In this document: positions 1 to 8,782 of the stretch, in pieces
Numbering within the stretch: position 1 is the first letter of the stretch
Layout: each line of letters opens with the position of its first letter
Assembly: GCA_026421185.1 (NCBI GenBank)
Contig: JAPKCH010000006.1
Span: 1 to 64,000 of the forward strand
Direction: 5' to 3'
Source of the DNA: Dehalococcoidia bacterium
Lineage (GTDB): Bacteria; Chloroflexota; Dehalococcoidia; Lucifugimonadales; Lucifugimonadaceae
Length of the DNA: 64,000 bases
Notes under the pieces: generated by a model
The model's input: the letters and a program-made list of their open reading frames with translations, nothing else
Databases searched by the model: none
What the model was told of the DNA's origin: nothing
Made by a program: the position numbers and the translations under genes

Positions 1-2
1 GT

Positions 3-194
3 CTTCGTCGACTTGCTCGCGCATCCCAGAGTGTTAGTGGCTATCGACACATAAAAGTAAAGAATCTTTCAGATGACGAACGAAATCGATTACAGTCAGT
101 GGTCGGTGAAGGCTTAGACCCGAGCGTAGCTACGCCCCGGCGGTTGGTGTTGTTTCGTCATGGCCTTCGTGGAGGGTGGCGTCGTTATGGGTGA
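3..194 (+). CDS. Possible 3' end of an unknown gene entering from the left edge
   Basis: A frame open from the window edge codes for about 63 residues, with a charged middle part (KVKNLSDDERNRLQ) and a basic tail, and stops at TGA 192-194. I recognise no family. It would overlap the convergent minus-strand gene ending at 130 by about 65 bases. Either the true end is earlier, through an error, or the frame is not coding beyond roughly base 120. Confidence 0.25.
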   Translation, partial: LRRLARASQSVSGYRHIKVKNLSDDERNRLQSVVGEGLDPSVATPRRLVLFRHGLRGGWRRYG

Positions 195-459
195 ACACAC
201 CGAGGTCACGACCTTGATGTACGTGGACTACGAGGTCTTCTCGTTCGATTCCAACGGCGTCGGTGAGGTCTTCGTCGACCATCGACATAAGCTCTTGGAT
301 TGATTCTTGAGTTTGAGATTCCGAAACAATCATTGTTCCGTGAACCAAGCCCGGTACGAAATGTAGGTCAAGCCGTCCTACAGGTTTACCGTCTTCCAGA
401 ATGGTGTAGCACTCACCTGTGGGTGTGCGGACTTCTCGTTCAAAGTAAAAAGTTGCCAT
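130..459 (-). CDS. Small hypothetical protein downstream of proA
   Basis: Soluble protein of about 109 residues starting MATFYFEREVRTPTGE. I chose the ATG at 459 because it lies 7 bases after the proA stop codon; the longer frame to 576 would run back inside proA. It has an N-terminal beta-rich part (LEDGKPVGRLDLHFVPG) and a C-terminal acidic part with EDLVVHVHQG. No signal peptide, membrane segment or catalytic motif is visible. The position suggests cotranscription as the last gene of proB-proA. Function unknown. Confidence 0.6.
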   Translation of the reverse strand: MATFYFEREVRTPTGECYTILEDGKPVGRLDLHFVPGLVHGTMIVSESQTQESIQELMSMVDEDLTDAVGIEREDLVVHVHQGRDLGVFTHNDATLHEGHDETTPTAGA

Positions 460-466
460 TGTGCTG

Positions 467-1741
467 TTATCTGACCTGCCCCTGACCGCGGACTTTCCAC
501 TTGTAAGTGGTAATTTCCTTGAGTCCCATTGGGCCACGAGCATGGAGTTTGTTGGTTGATATTGCAACTTCAGCACCTAGACCAAATTGGGCACCGTCGT
601 TGAAGTAGGTCGATGTGTTTGCAAATACTGCGCCAGAATCTACTTCGTTTAGGAATTGTTCAATAGCTTCGGTGTTTTCCGAAATGATAGCCTCGGAATG
701 TTTCGATCCGAACTCGGCAATGTGTTCCATTGCTTCTTCCATTGAATCCACAATTTTCACTGAAGCGATTAGCGCCAAAAATTCAGTTCCGAAGTCGTCG
801 GACTGTGCAGAAGATACTTTAGCGCCATCGACGACTGCGCCCATGATGCTCATGGCACGGCCATCGACACGAAGTTCGATATCGTGAAGACCAAACTCAA
901 ATGCGAGGCTGGGCAAGAATTCTCGAGCGACGCCTTGATGGACCAATATGGTGTCCAGGGCGTTGCAGACAGTTGGGCGTTTTGCTTTGGCGTTTACGAC
1001 GATCTTGAGAGCGCTATCGAGATTGGCGTCGGCATCGATATATGTGTGGCAAACGCCGACTCCGCCGGTGATGGCTGGCATCTTGGCATTTTGGCCGACA
1101 AATTTTACGAGTTCCGCACTTCCACGAGGAATCATAAGATCGATTGAATCGTCCATTTCTAGCATTTCTTTTACGAGTGCTCGATCGGTTGATTCGACAA
1201 ACTGAACTGCGCCGCGTGGAATACCAACTTCTTCAATAGCGTTTTTCACGATGCCCGCTAGGACGGTGTTAGTGAGGATGCATTCCTTGCCGCCACGAAG
1301 AACAACGCCGTTGCCTGATTTGAGGCATAGCGTTGCAATGTCGATCGTGACGTTAGGTCGGCTTTCATAAATCACACCGATCACGCCGAGTGGAACACGT
1401 ACTTGTTCAAGATTGAGACCGTTTGGGAGGTCTCGTTTTTCAAGAGTCTCCCCAATTGGGTCTTCGAGTGCTGCTATATTTCGAGCAGCATCGGCCATGT
1501 CTTTGACACGTGCGTTGTTGAGTGTCATTCGATCCATCATGTGGAAATCGAGACCGTAACGCTTGGCTGTTTCGAGATCTTGTTCGTTCGCTCGGAGTAT
1601 CGATTTACGGTTTGCTTCTATGGATTCGGCAATTCCGATGAGAGCGGCGTTTTTTACTTCGGTGGAAGTCGCAGCTAGTCGGCGGGCAGCTGTACTCGCT
1701 GCTTTGCCTTGCTCTTGAATTGTTGGTGAAGTGAGAGTCAT
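467..1741 (-). CDS. proA: Gamma-glutamyl phosphate reductase (ProA)
   Basis: Cytoplasmic NADPH-dependent enzyme that reduces gamma-glutamyl phosphate to glutamate-5-semialdehyde, the second step of proline synthesis. The 424 residues match the usual length. Aldehyde-dehydrogenase-fold landmarks are visible: the ESRPNVTIDIA segment near residue 126, IPRGS near 204, and the catalytic Cys259 in KRPTVCNALDT. The C-terminal GRGPMGLKEITTYKW-type end (here ARGPMGLKEITTYKW) is characteristic. It follows proB on the same strand with a gap of about 45 bases, so the two probably form an operon. Confidence 0.97.
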   Translation of the reverse strand: MTLTSPTIQEQGKAASTAARRLAATSTEVKNAALIGIAESIEANRKSILRANEQDLETAKRYGLDFHMMDRMTLNNARVKDMADAARNIAALEDPIGETLEKRDLPNGLNLEQVRVPLGVIGVIYESRPNVTIDIATLCLKSGNGVVLRGGKECILTNTVLAGIVKNAIEEVGIPRGAVQFVESTDRALVKEMLEMDDSIDLMIPRGSAELVKFVGQNAKMPAITGGVGVCHTYIDADANLDSALKIVVNAKAKRPTVCNALDTILVHQGVAREFLPSLAFEFGLHDIELRVDGRAMSIMGAVVDGAKVSSAQSDDFGTEFLALIASVKIVDSMEEAMEHIAEFGSKHSEAIISENTEAIEQFLNEVDSGAVFANTSTYFNDGAQFGLGAEVAISTNKLHARGPMGLKEITTYKWKVRGQGQVR

Positions 1742-1785
1742 CGTTGATAGTTTAAATATTTTAAGTGACGAGTATGAAATTTCAG

Positions 1786-2925
1786 CTAAGGCAGCGCTAG
1801 ATTATTTCGGTGTACTACTTCGGCTCCATAGTAGTGGCCGATAAGGTCAGGCAGTGCTTTTGAATTTGCACCTTTTATTAGTTCGACATCGGTAGATGGG
1901 TAGGAAGTTAGTCCCCATCCGATAGTTGTTCCATCGATTTCCGTAACTTCAATGATATCGCCTCGTTTGAACGGGCCGGAAACAGAGACTATGCCAATTG
2001 GTAGCAAACTGTTCCCATTGTTCTTGAGTGCGTTCGATGCGCCGGCGTCGACAGCGACGCTGCCGCGGTGTTCGGAACGTCCGGTGAGAATCCAACGTTT
2101 TCGGCTTTCACGGCGTGAGACTTCGGATACGAACCGAGTGCCAATTTCAGCACCATTACAGATAGATTCGAGCACATTTTTTATGCGACCCGATGCGATA
2201 ACCATTGGTATACCGGAATCCATTGAAATGCGTGCTGCTTCGAGTTTGCTCACCATTCCACCACTGCCTTGCAGATCGTGAGGACCACGGGCTGCTTTTT
2301 CGATTTTTGAATCGATCTTCGTGACTAATGAAATTAGTTCAGAATTTGGGTCGATATGTGGGTCGGTGGTGTGAAGGCCGTCCATATCGCCTAAAAGAAC
2401 TAGGAGGTCGGCATCGACGGTGTTTGCGATCATCGCCGAGAGTCGGTCGTTGTCTCCGTAAACTTCTCCCGCTAGTTCTTCCACCGCGACTACGTCGTTC
2501 TCGTTCATGATCGGTACAGCGCCGATCGATAGCAAGGCATCGAGGGTGTTGCGTACATTGAGGTAGCGAGAACGACTTTGCAGGTCGCCACGTGAGATGA
2601 GTGCTTGCGCTACTTCGACGTTGAGTTCGGAAAATAACTTCTCAAAGGTCATCATTAGCTGAGGTTGGCCGAGCGCTGCTAAGGCTTGTCGATATGCGAC
2701 AGTGCCCCGTTGAAGCTTGTTTTTACCTGGCGTTCGGGAAAGAGATTCGCGCCCTGCAGCAACCGCCCCAGAACTTACTATCAACACTTCAATGCCAGAG
2801 GCTTTCACAGCGGCTATTTGTCGAAATATATTGTCAATAGTTTTAAGGTCGAGCGAATCCTTCCCACCGGTAAGCAGGTTGGTTCCGAGCTTTACAACTA
2901 TTCGTTTAGGGCGCTTGATTTCCAT
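1786..2925 (-). CDS. proB: Glutamate 5-kinase with C-terminal PUA domain (ProB)
   Basis: Phosphorylates glutamate to gamma-glutamyl phosphate, the first step of proline synthesis. The amino-acid kinase domain occupies roughly residues 1-260, with the nucleotide-binding start RIVVKLGTNLLTGG, the IVSSGAVAAG segment and the NENDVVAVEE segment that binds glutamate. The C-terminal third (from about 280, SEHRGSVAVDAGA onward) is a PUA domain, as in most bacterial ProB proteins. Its 379 residues are normal. It is divergent from mfd; the roughly 200 bases between them must hold promoters for both directions. Confidence 0.97.
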   Translation of the reverse strand: MEIKRPKRIVVKLGTNLLTGGKDSLDLKTIDNIFRQIAAVKASGIEVLIVSSGAVAAGRESLSRTPGKNKLQRGTVAYRQALAALGQPQLMMTFEKLFSELNVEVAQALISRGDLQSRSRYLNVRNTLDALLSIGAVPIMNENDVVAVEELAGEVYGDNDRLSAMIANTVDADLLVLLGDMDGLHTTDPHIDPNSELISLVTKIDSKIEKAARGPHDLQGSGGMVSKLEAARISMDSGIPMVIASGRIKNVLESICNGAEIGTRFVSEVSRRESRKRWILTGRSEHRGSVAVDAGASNALKNNGNSLLPIGIVSVSGPFKRGDIIEVTEIDGTTIGWGLTSYPSTDVELIKGANSKALPDLIGHYYGAEVVHRNNLALP

Positions 2926-3132
2926 CTATTGTCGATTGTGGACCAATATGTAGCGTAGTAGCCAAAATATTACTGGTTATTTTGTAACGTAGGCGGCCCT
3001 CAGTGCTAGCATGGAACAACACCAAGGTCGTCGAATTTTGTTCGATGGTCCTTTAGTTGAGTTGGAGCGGTGTTGGTTACGGTTCGTAGCCAAGTGAACG
3101 CAGGTCATAAAAATGGGTATACGGGAATCTGA

Positions 3133-6100
3133 ATGAGCCTGTCCGGGTTGCTCCCACTGCTTGGCGAAACCGAGCAGTTTACGGCGCTTCTAAATAGCCT
3201 CCGTGCTCCAAGAGCACAGGCGGCAGTGATATCACCAGACCCTGCCACCGAATGTACGGTGGCGACACTTTGGCGGGAATCTGACGCGCCTGTTTTCGTT
3301 TTGACTCCGAATCCTGAATCGGCTCGACGACTTCACGATCGCCTGTTTACTTGGCTTGGTGACGACGCTCCGGTATTTCATTTTTCCGAATCGGAAGACA
3401 TACCGTTCGAACGATATGTTCCTGACCGCGGAGCTAGTCACAACCGTCTTCGAGCACTTGCCGCCATGCGTGGTGAAATCAAAGGCGTGAAGCACCCGTT
3501 GATCATTTCATCGGTTAACGCTGCTTCTCAGGCGACTCTTGAACGGTCTGTATTTGATTCATCAACTCATACTCTCAGCATCCGTAATCGCATAAAGCTT
3601 GAGCCGCTGATTCGTCAGTGGGTCGAGATGGGTTACGTTAATGAACCCACAGTAGAAATTCCCGGAACGTTCTCACGTCGAGGTGGAATTCTAGATATCT
3701 TCCCGGTTTCATGTGACAGGCCAATTCGGATTGAGCTGTTTGACGATGAAATTGAGAGCATCAGGCATTTTGATTCAAGAACACAGCGATCTGCGGGCAA
3801 GGTTCGTAGCGTAACTATTCCGCCAGCTCTCGAAACATTGCCTCGACTTGCTGATGAAGAGTTGGTGCAAGAACTTCTTGAAAAGATGGATTTGATTGGT
3901 ACTTCGGAAGAAGCTAAACGCCGAATTCCGTCTGAACTGAGTCATGCACTCGAAGGTGAAGTTCTCGACGAGATTTCGTTCTACGCTGGTTTCTTCAACC
4001 TGGGCAACGTTTTTGATTTTTTGCCAGCCGAGAGCTTGATGATCGTATTACGCCCCGGAGCTATCGAGGAGACTGGTCGATCGCAGGATCGCCGTATGGC
4101 AACGTTGCGTGAAGCCAAAGAGAAACGTGGCGATGTTCCGATCGGTTTCGCTCAACCTCATATCGAATGGGGATTCATTTCTGATGCGATCGACGCTCGA
4201 CCTAAACGAGTGAATCTTTCGCCGTGGGGCATAGATTCGGGAGCTCTCCCGAGCGGTTCGATGCCTTTGCCCTTGAAGCTGCCTACTCTGGTAAGTGGCG
4301 GGGTTGATACAGTATTGGAAGTTTTTCGTAAGAGAATTCCCGAGAAGAAGCGTACGGTTGTAATTACAAATCATGCACAGCGCTTCCATGAACTGGCTGA
4401 AGAAGCTGGTGTCGAAACTAGTTTGGTAAAGACGGTTGAGACTGCTCCCGAACCCGGAGAAATCCACGTTGTAGCGGGGCATTTGCTTTCTGGATTTTCA
4501 ATTGAAACCGCGGATGGGTCTGAGGTTTCGATTTTGAGTGATGCCGAAGTATTCGGGATTCAAAAAGAACGCCGTCGAGTGCGAAAGCGTCCGATTCGAA
4601 AGGGGCCAGCGCTCGAACAATTGAAGCCGGATTCCTACGTGGTTCACGTTGAACACGGCGTGGCTAAATTTATTGGCACGGAGGTGATGGGTGCTGAGGG
4701 TCAAGAATATCTTGTTCTTGAGTACGCGGAAGACGACAAGCTTTATGTTCCAACCGAGCACTTGGATCGACTTCAACTTTACCACGGCACGGCCGACGCC
4801 TCACCTAAGCTAACTCGCCTTGGTTCACAGGAGTGGAGCAAAGCTCGGGCAAGAGCGAAGAAGGCTACTGAGCAACTTGCTGGTGAGCTGATAGCTCTGT
4901 ACGCATCTCGTAAGGTTGCGACTGGATTCGCCGCCATTCCAGATACACCGTGGCAAGATTCTTTCGAAGCCAGCTTCCCGTTTGAAGAAACTCCTGATCA
5001 GTTGACCACTATCGAGGCAGTGAAGTCCGATATGGAGTCGATCCAGCCGATGGACCGACTGGTTTGTGGTGACGTTGGTTACGGTAAGACTGAAATCGCA
5101 CTGAGAGCCGCGTTTAAGGCTGTTCAATCGGGGCGCCAGGTTGCAATTCTCGTACCGACAACCGTTCTTGCTCAGCAGCATCTCGTGACGTTTAAAGAGC
5201 GGCTTGATCCGTTCCCTGCTTCCGTCGAGATGCTTTCACGGTTCCGAAGTGATAAGCAGTTGAAGCAGACGGTTGCGAATATTGAAAGCGGAAGTGCTGA
5301 TATCGTGATCGGCACTCATCGGTTGCTGCAAAAAGATGTTCGATTCAAAAATCTTGGACTTGTAATCATCGATGAAGAGCACAAGTTCGGCGTGACGCAC
5401 AAAGAACGATTGAAGCAGATGCGTACTCAGGTCGACGTGATGACGTTGAGTGCTACGCCGATTCCTCGTACGCTTCACATGTCACTTGCAGGTGTTCGAG
5501 ATATGAGCACCATTGAAACGCCGCCGGAAGAACGTTTGCCGATCAAGACGTATGTTTCGGAAGAGAGTGACGATCTCACTCGTGAGGCTATCTTGAGAGA
5601 ACTGGATCGTGGTGGTCAGGTTTTCTATTTGCACAATCGTGTCAAAGACATTGAGCTCGTAGCAAACAAGCTTCAGAAACTTGTTCCCGAAGCCAATGTT
5701 CAGATTGGTCACGGACAGATGCCTGAAGACGAACTTGAAAATGTCATGGCAGCGTTTGATCGCCATGAATTCGACGTTCTTCTTTGCACAACGATTATTG
5801 AATCGGGAGTCGATCTGCCCAATGCGAACACGCTGATCGTTGATCGAGCAGATATGTTTGGTCTGTCTCAGCTGTATCAGATACGTGGACGAATTGGTCG
5901 TGGAGCGAACCGGGCGTATGCCTACCTGATGGTTCCTCGTGCGAAGGCTTTGACCGAACAGGCTGAACAACGTTTGAATACGATTCTCGCAGCGACGGAG
6001 CTCGGCGCTGGCTACCAAATTGCCCTACGTGATCTCGAAATTCGAGGCATCGGTAACTTGCTTGGCGCAGAGCAGTCGGGTCAGATTTCAGCCATTGGGT

Positions 6101-6714
6101 TCGATCTATATACGAAGCTTCTATCCGAAGCTGTTCGAAAGTTGAAAGAATCGGAGAATAACGGTAAGCCGGTTGAACCTGCTCCACCTGAATTCTCAAC
6201 TGTTCGAGTGGATATCGGAATCGATGCACGCATCCCCGATAGCTACATCGAAGATCTTGGTCAGAGGCTCGAGATTTATCAACGCCTTGCACGTATGCAA
6301 AGCTCACAAGAGATTAACGATATTGACGAAGAGATTCGCGATCGATTTGGTCCTATGCCGACTCATGTGAAACTGTTGATGAAATCGACGCACATACGAA
6401 TTCTGGCGGAAGCTGCCGGTATCGAACTTATCAGTGCTAAAAAATCTCGATCCACTATGACTCTTAAGCAGCCGACTGGTGGGGCGCGAGAGCTTCTTCA
6501 GAAGCAGTTGGGCTTGGGCGTTGACGTTGGTCACATGCAGATTCACGTCGATATCGACAGAGATGAGCCTGATTGGATCGAGGAGCTAATGGCTGTTATG
6601 GATCAGCTGAAGATGTTCCAAGAGCGAATGATTCAGATAATGGAAATGGCTATGGCTGCGAGTATGAGTGAAGACTCTGGATCGTCACCGATGAGCGCGG
6701 CTAACGTTGGCTAG
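3133..6714 (+). CDS. mfd: Transcription-repair coupling factor Mfd
   Basis: Superfamily 2 DNA translocase that removes RNA polymerase stalled at lesions and recruits UvrA. The 1193 residues show the usual order: UvrB-like N-terminal region with FERYVPDRGASHNRL and the FSRRGGILDIFP segment, a CarD/RID-type polymerase-interaction domain around 510-580 (DSYVVHVEHGVAKF), helicase lobe 1 with Walker A GDVGYGKTE and Walker B DEEH, helicase lobe 2 with QIRGRIGRG, and a C-terminal TRCF domain. The start ATG at 3133 begins MSLSGLLPLLGE. No lesion was seen. It stands alone between proB and a membrane protein. Confidence 0.98.
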   Translation: MSLSGLLPLLGETEQFTALLNSLRAPRAQAAVISPDPATECTVATLWRESDAPVFVLTPNPESARRLHDRLFTWLGDDAPVFHFSESEDIPFERYVPDRGASHNRLRALAAMRGEIKGVKHPLIISSVNAASQATLERSVFDSSTHTLSIRNRIKLEPLIRQWVEMGYVNEPTVEIPGTFSRRGGILDIFPVSCDRPIRIELFDDEIESIRHFDSRTQRSAGKVRSVTIPPALETLPRLADEELVQELLEKMDLIGTSEEAKRRIPSELSHALEGEVLDEISFYAGFFNLGNVFDFLPAESLMIVLRPGAIEETGRSQDRRMATLREAKEKRGDVPIGFAQPHIEWGFISDAIDARPKRVNLSPWGIDSGALPSGSMPLPLKLPTLVSGGVDTVLEVFRKRIPEKKRTVVITNHAQRFHELAEEAGVETSLVKTVETAPEPGEIHVVAGHLLSGFSIETADGSEVSILSDAEVFGIQKERRRVRKRPIRKGPALEQLKPDSYVVHVEHGVAKFIGTEVMGAEGQEYLVLEYAEDDKLYVPTEHLDRLQLYHGTADASPKLTRLGSQEWSKARARAKKATEQLAGELIALYASRKVATGFAAIPDTPWQDSFEASFPFEETPDQLTTIEAVKSDMESIQPMDRLVCGDVGYGKTEIALRAAFKAVQSGRQVAILVPTTVLAQQHLVTFKERLDPFPASVEMLSRFRSDKQLKQTVANIESGSADIVIGTHRLLQKDVRFKNLGLVIIDEEHKFGVTHKERLKQMRTQVDVMTLSATPIPRTLHMSLAGVRDMSTIETPPEERLPIKTYVSEESDDLTREAILRELDRGGQVFYLHNRVKDIELVANKLQKLVPEANVQIGHGQMPEDELENVMAAFDRHEFDVLLCTTIIESGVDLPNANTLIVDRADMFGLSQLYQIRGRIGRGANRAYAYLMVPRAKALTEQAEQRLNTILAATELGAGYQIALRDLEIRGIGNLLGAEQSGQISAIGFDLYTKLLSEAVRKLKESENNGKPVEPAPPEFSTVRVDIGIDARIPDSYIEDLGQRLEIYQRLARMQSSQEINDIDEEIRDRFGPMPTHVKLLMKSTHIRILAEAAGIELISAKKSRSTMTLKQPTGGARELLQKQLGLGVDVGHMQIHVDIDRDEPDWIEELMAVMDQLKMFQERMIQIMEMAMAASMSEDSGSSPMSAANVG

Positions 6715-7045
6715 CTAGTATGAATTACGTTGCCATTCCCTATCTGGAGCGGAAATGAACTTTTGCTCAAGTGAATTCGCTGAATATTCGATCTTTGTAG
6801 ATTCATCTGAACTATTTTTATTATCTAATGGCATGTCATTGGGATAACGCGTACGATCGTACTTCTGCGATTGTTGCAGGAATAATCTCTGTGCTTATGG
6901 CGCGTTTTTCGATACTAATATCATTACAAATAGTTCCATTGGTTGAAACACTCAGTGCATGATAGAGAAATGCTGATTTGTTTCAGATGCCGGTACGGAA
7001 TTTAGGCTGTATCGGGCAACTAAGTGTGATCGGGTAATTCGTGAT
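6715..7045. other. Gene-free stretch after mfd
   Basis: About 330 A/T-rich bases without a convincing open frame. I see no clear terminator hairpin and no RNA gene. It should contain the end of the mfd transcript and the promoter of the next gene. Confidence 0.5.
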
Positions 7046-7609
7046 ATGACTGACCAACAGAATAGTTATTTCCAGCAGGTAAAAGCATCTGGGCGTATGT
7101 TCGGTTTTTTAGGACTTCTGCTCGGTGTTACAGCTGGTGCTCTGACAGGGGTTGCCGTGAAGGGCTTGATAGGTGACCCGCTTGTAACAGGAAGCGGAGC
7201 TGCGGCGTTTTATGGGACGTTCGGTATCAGTTCACTGATGACGATGTTCGTGATGTTGAATTACCTTGCCATGAGCTTGCGTATTTCGAGTGAGAAGCTC
7301 GATATTCGTTTGGGCATTAAGGGCTCAGAGGTGGAGATTGCTGACATCAAGGCAGTTCGTATCGCCGATCCGAAGTCGAGAATGACTCGTGCTGTTGCTC
7401 AGACAAGGCCCAATATACGCAGCATCGCAAAAATGTGGAGCGTACTAGGTGTGAAGACGGGCATTGAGATTGATATCCAAAATGACGTAGATTCCGGTAA
7501 ATCCAAAACCGTGACATGGTTTATTGCATCGAATGATCCGGAAAAGTTGAACGAACGACTCAGTTCAGTGGTTTCCGTTACGTGTGAAAGCCCAGAAAAG
7601 ACTGCGTAG
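7046..7609 (+). CDS. Membrane protein with two N-terminal TM helices
   Basis: 187 residues. Two hydrophobic helices (about 17-38, FGFLGLLLGVTAGALTG, and 55-75, GISSLMTMFVMLNYLAM) are followed by a soluble part of about 110 residues. That part resembles a PH-like bacterial domain in layout: a beta strand LRISSEKLDIRLGIKG, then EIADIKAVRIADP, then VTWFIASNDPEKLNERL, which recalls YcxB/PH-type proteins that write frequency-like terms at the end. The family assignment is inference. It converges with the aldo/keto reductase gene 15 bases away. Confidence 0.75.
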   Translation: MTDQQNSYFQQVKASGRMFGFLGLLLGVTAGALTGVAVKGLIGDPLVTGSGAAAFYGTFGISSLMTMFVMLNYLAMSLRISSEKLDIRLGIKGSEVEIADIKAVRIADPKSRMTRAVAQTRPNIRSIAKMWSVLGVKTGIEIDIQNDVDSGKSKTVTWFIASNDPEKLNERLSSVVSVTCESPEKTA

Positions 7610-7624
7610 ACGGCAGCCGTCTAG

Positions 7625-8680
7625 TTACAACAGTCGGCGTTTGCTGCCGACTGTGTACTGCTCAGTAGCGATATTTAGCGCCGTTATCTCATCGTTCGAC
7701 AACTTCCATGTCATGGCTGATGCGTTGTCGACTGCCTGAATTGCAGATTTAGCGCCGGGTATAGGTAATGTGTTCTGCTGAATTAGCCAGTTCAGAGCCA
7801 CCTGAGAAACCGACACATCGTGAACATCTGAAATATCGTTCATTAGGGCTATCAACGGCGGCAATAGTTTTAGCCTTTTTTGTGCCCATCGCCATCTGCG
7901 AAGCAGTGGTGGAGGATTGTCAGTACGGTACTTTCCTGTGAGTAAGCCCTCCGCTAGTGGTCCGTACGAAATCACTGAAATATCTAAATCACGACATGCT
8001 CCGAGTACGCCGTTGGATTCGACCATTCGATTCAGCAGGCTGTATCCAACTTGATTTGAGGCCAAAACGACACCTTTTCGATCAAGTAACTCGTGAGCAC
8101 GTTTAGTTTGGTCGGCGGAAAAATTCGATACGCCTACAGCTTTGATAAGGCCATCTTGAGTGGCGTCGGCTAGTGCTTCGACCCAGTATTCAAAGCTTCG
8201 AGGTCGGAATGGGAAGTGAATCTGGTAGAGGTCGATCGTTTCGCAATTGAGTCGCTTCAGGCTGGCTTTCAGAGCACGACGAAATGATGTGCGATGCCAT
8301 CGCCACGGATAGGGAAAGAATTTTGTGGCGAGTATGGGCCGAGATGAAATCGTATTTGCAGCATCGTTTGAGCTATCACGCAGCATGGCGATGATTCGTT
8401 CTGAGCGACCACGTCCGTAAATTTCGGCAGTGTCGAACCAGTTGATTCCGTGTTCAATGCTCGCTGAATAAGCGTGAGCGAGATCTTCATCGGTATACGA
8501 ACGTCCGTAGCCCCAGTAGAAAGCTCCGCCCCATTGCCATGTGCCTGTGCCAACTAGGCTGACTTTTAGATCGGACCGTCCAAGTTGTACAAGCTTTGAG
8601 GGTGCTGATTCTGGCTGGCTAGAGGTTGATTGTTCGGTGCTCACGGTCACAAGGTTACGGACTATCACGTGATTTGGCAT
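7625..8680 (-). CDS. Aldo/keto reductase
   Basis: Cytoplasmic NAD(P)H-dependent oxidoreductase acting on aldehydes, ketones or sugars; substrate not predictable. The (beta/alpha)8 family tetrad is present: Asp in WFDTAEIYGRGRSE, Tyr in the same segment, Lys in ILATKFF, His in LYQIHFP. The C-terminal IPGAKSAIQAVDNASA segment binds the cofactor phosphate. The first 12-14 residues before TEQSTSS look non-conserved; a GTG codon at residue 13 is an alternative start. Divergent from the neighbouring sulfatase, with only about 100 bases between them. Confidence 0.92.
   Translation of the reverse strand: MPNHVIVRNLVTVSTEQSTSSQPESAPSKLVQLGRSDLKVSLVGTGTWQWGGAFYWGYGRSYTDEDLAHAYSASIEHGINWFDTAEIYGRGRSERIIAMLRDSSNDAANTISSRPILATKFFPYPWRWHRTSFRRALKASLKRLNCETIDLYQIHFPFRPRSFEYWVEALADATQDGLIKAVGVSNFSADQTKRAHELLDRKGVVLASNQVGYSLLNRMVESNGVLGACRDLDISVISYGPLAEGLLTGKYRTDNPPPLLRRWRWAQKRLKLLPPLIALMNDISDVHDVSVSQVALNWLIQQNTLPIPGAKSAIQAVDNASAMTWKLSNDEITALNIATEQYTVGSKRRLL
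7630..7654. terminator. Hairpin between convergent genes
   Basis: A 9-bp inverted repeat, ACAGTCGGC and GCCGACTGT, with a 7-base loop lies at the 3' end of the aldo/keto reductase frame. A smaller one (AGACGG/CCGTCT) lies just before it, over the stop codon of the membrane protein gene. Together they may terminate transcription from both sides. Neither has a strong U-tract. Confidence 0.4.
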
Positions 8681-8782
8681 TGATACCGGTTGAATACTGG
8701 CTTAGTCTTCCGGCAGTTAGTAGCGAATCTAAATTGTGCCCCAACGAACGGCGCAATTCTGCAGTGCCATCGGAGAGCTACG

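Noticed and set aside
884-1147. Open frames on the opposite strand of proA, proB, mfd and the catabolic genes
   Set aside because: They overlap well-supported genes fully, have no ribosome-binding sites, and carry no family motifs.
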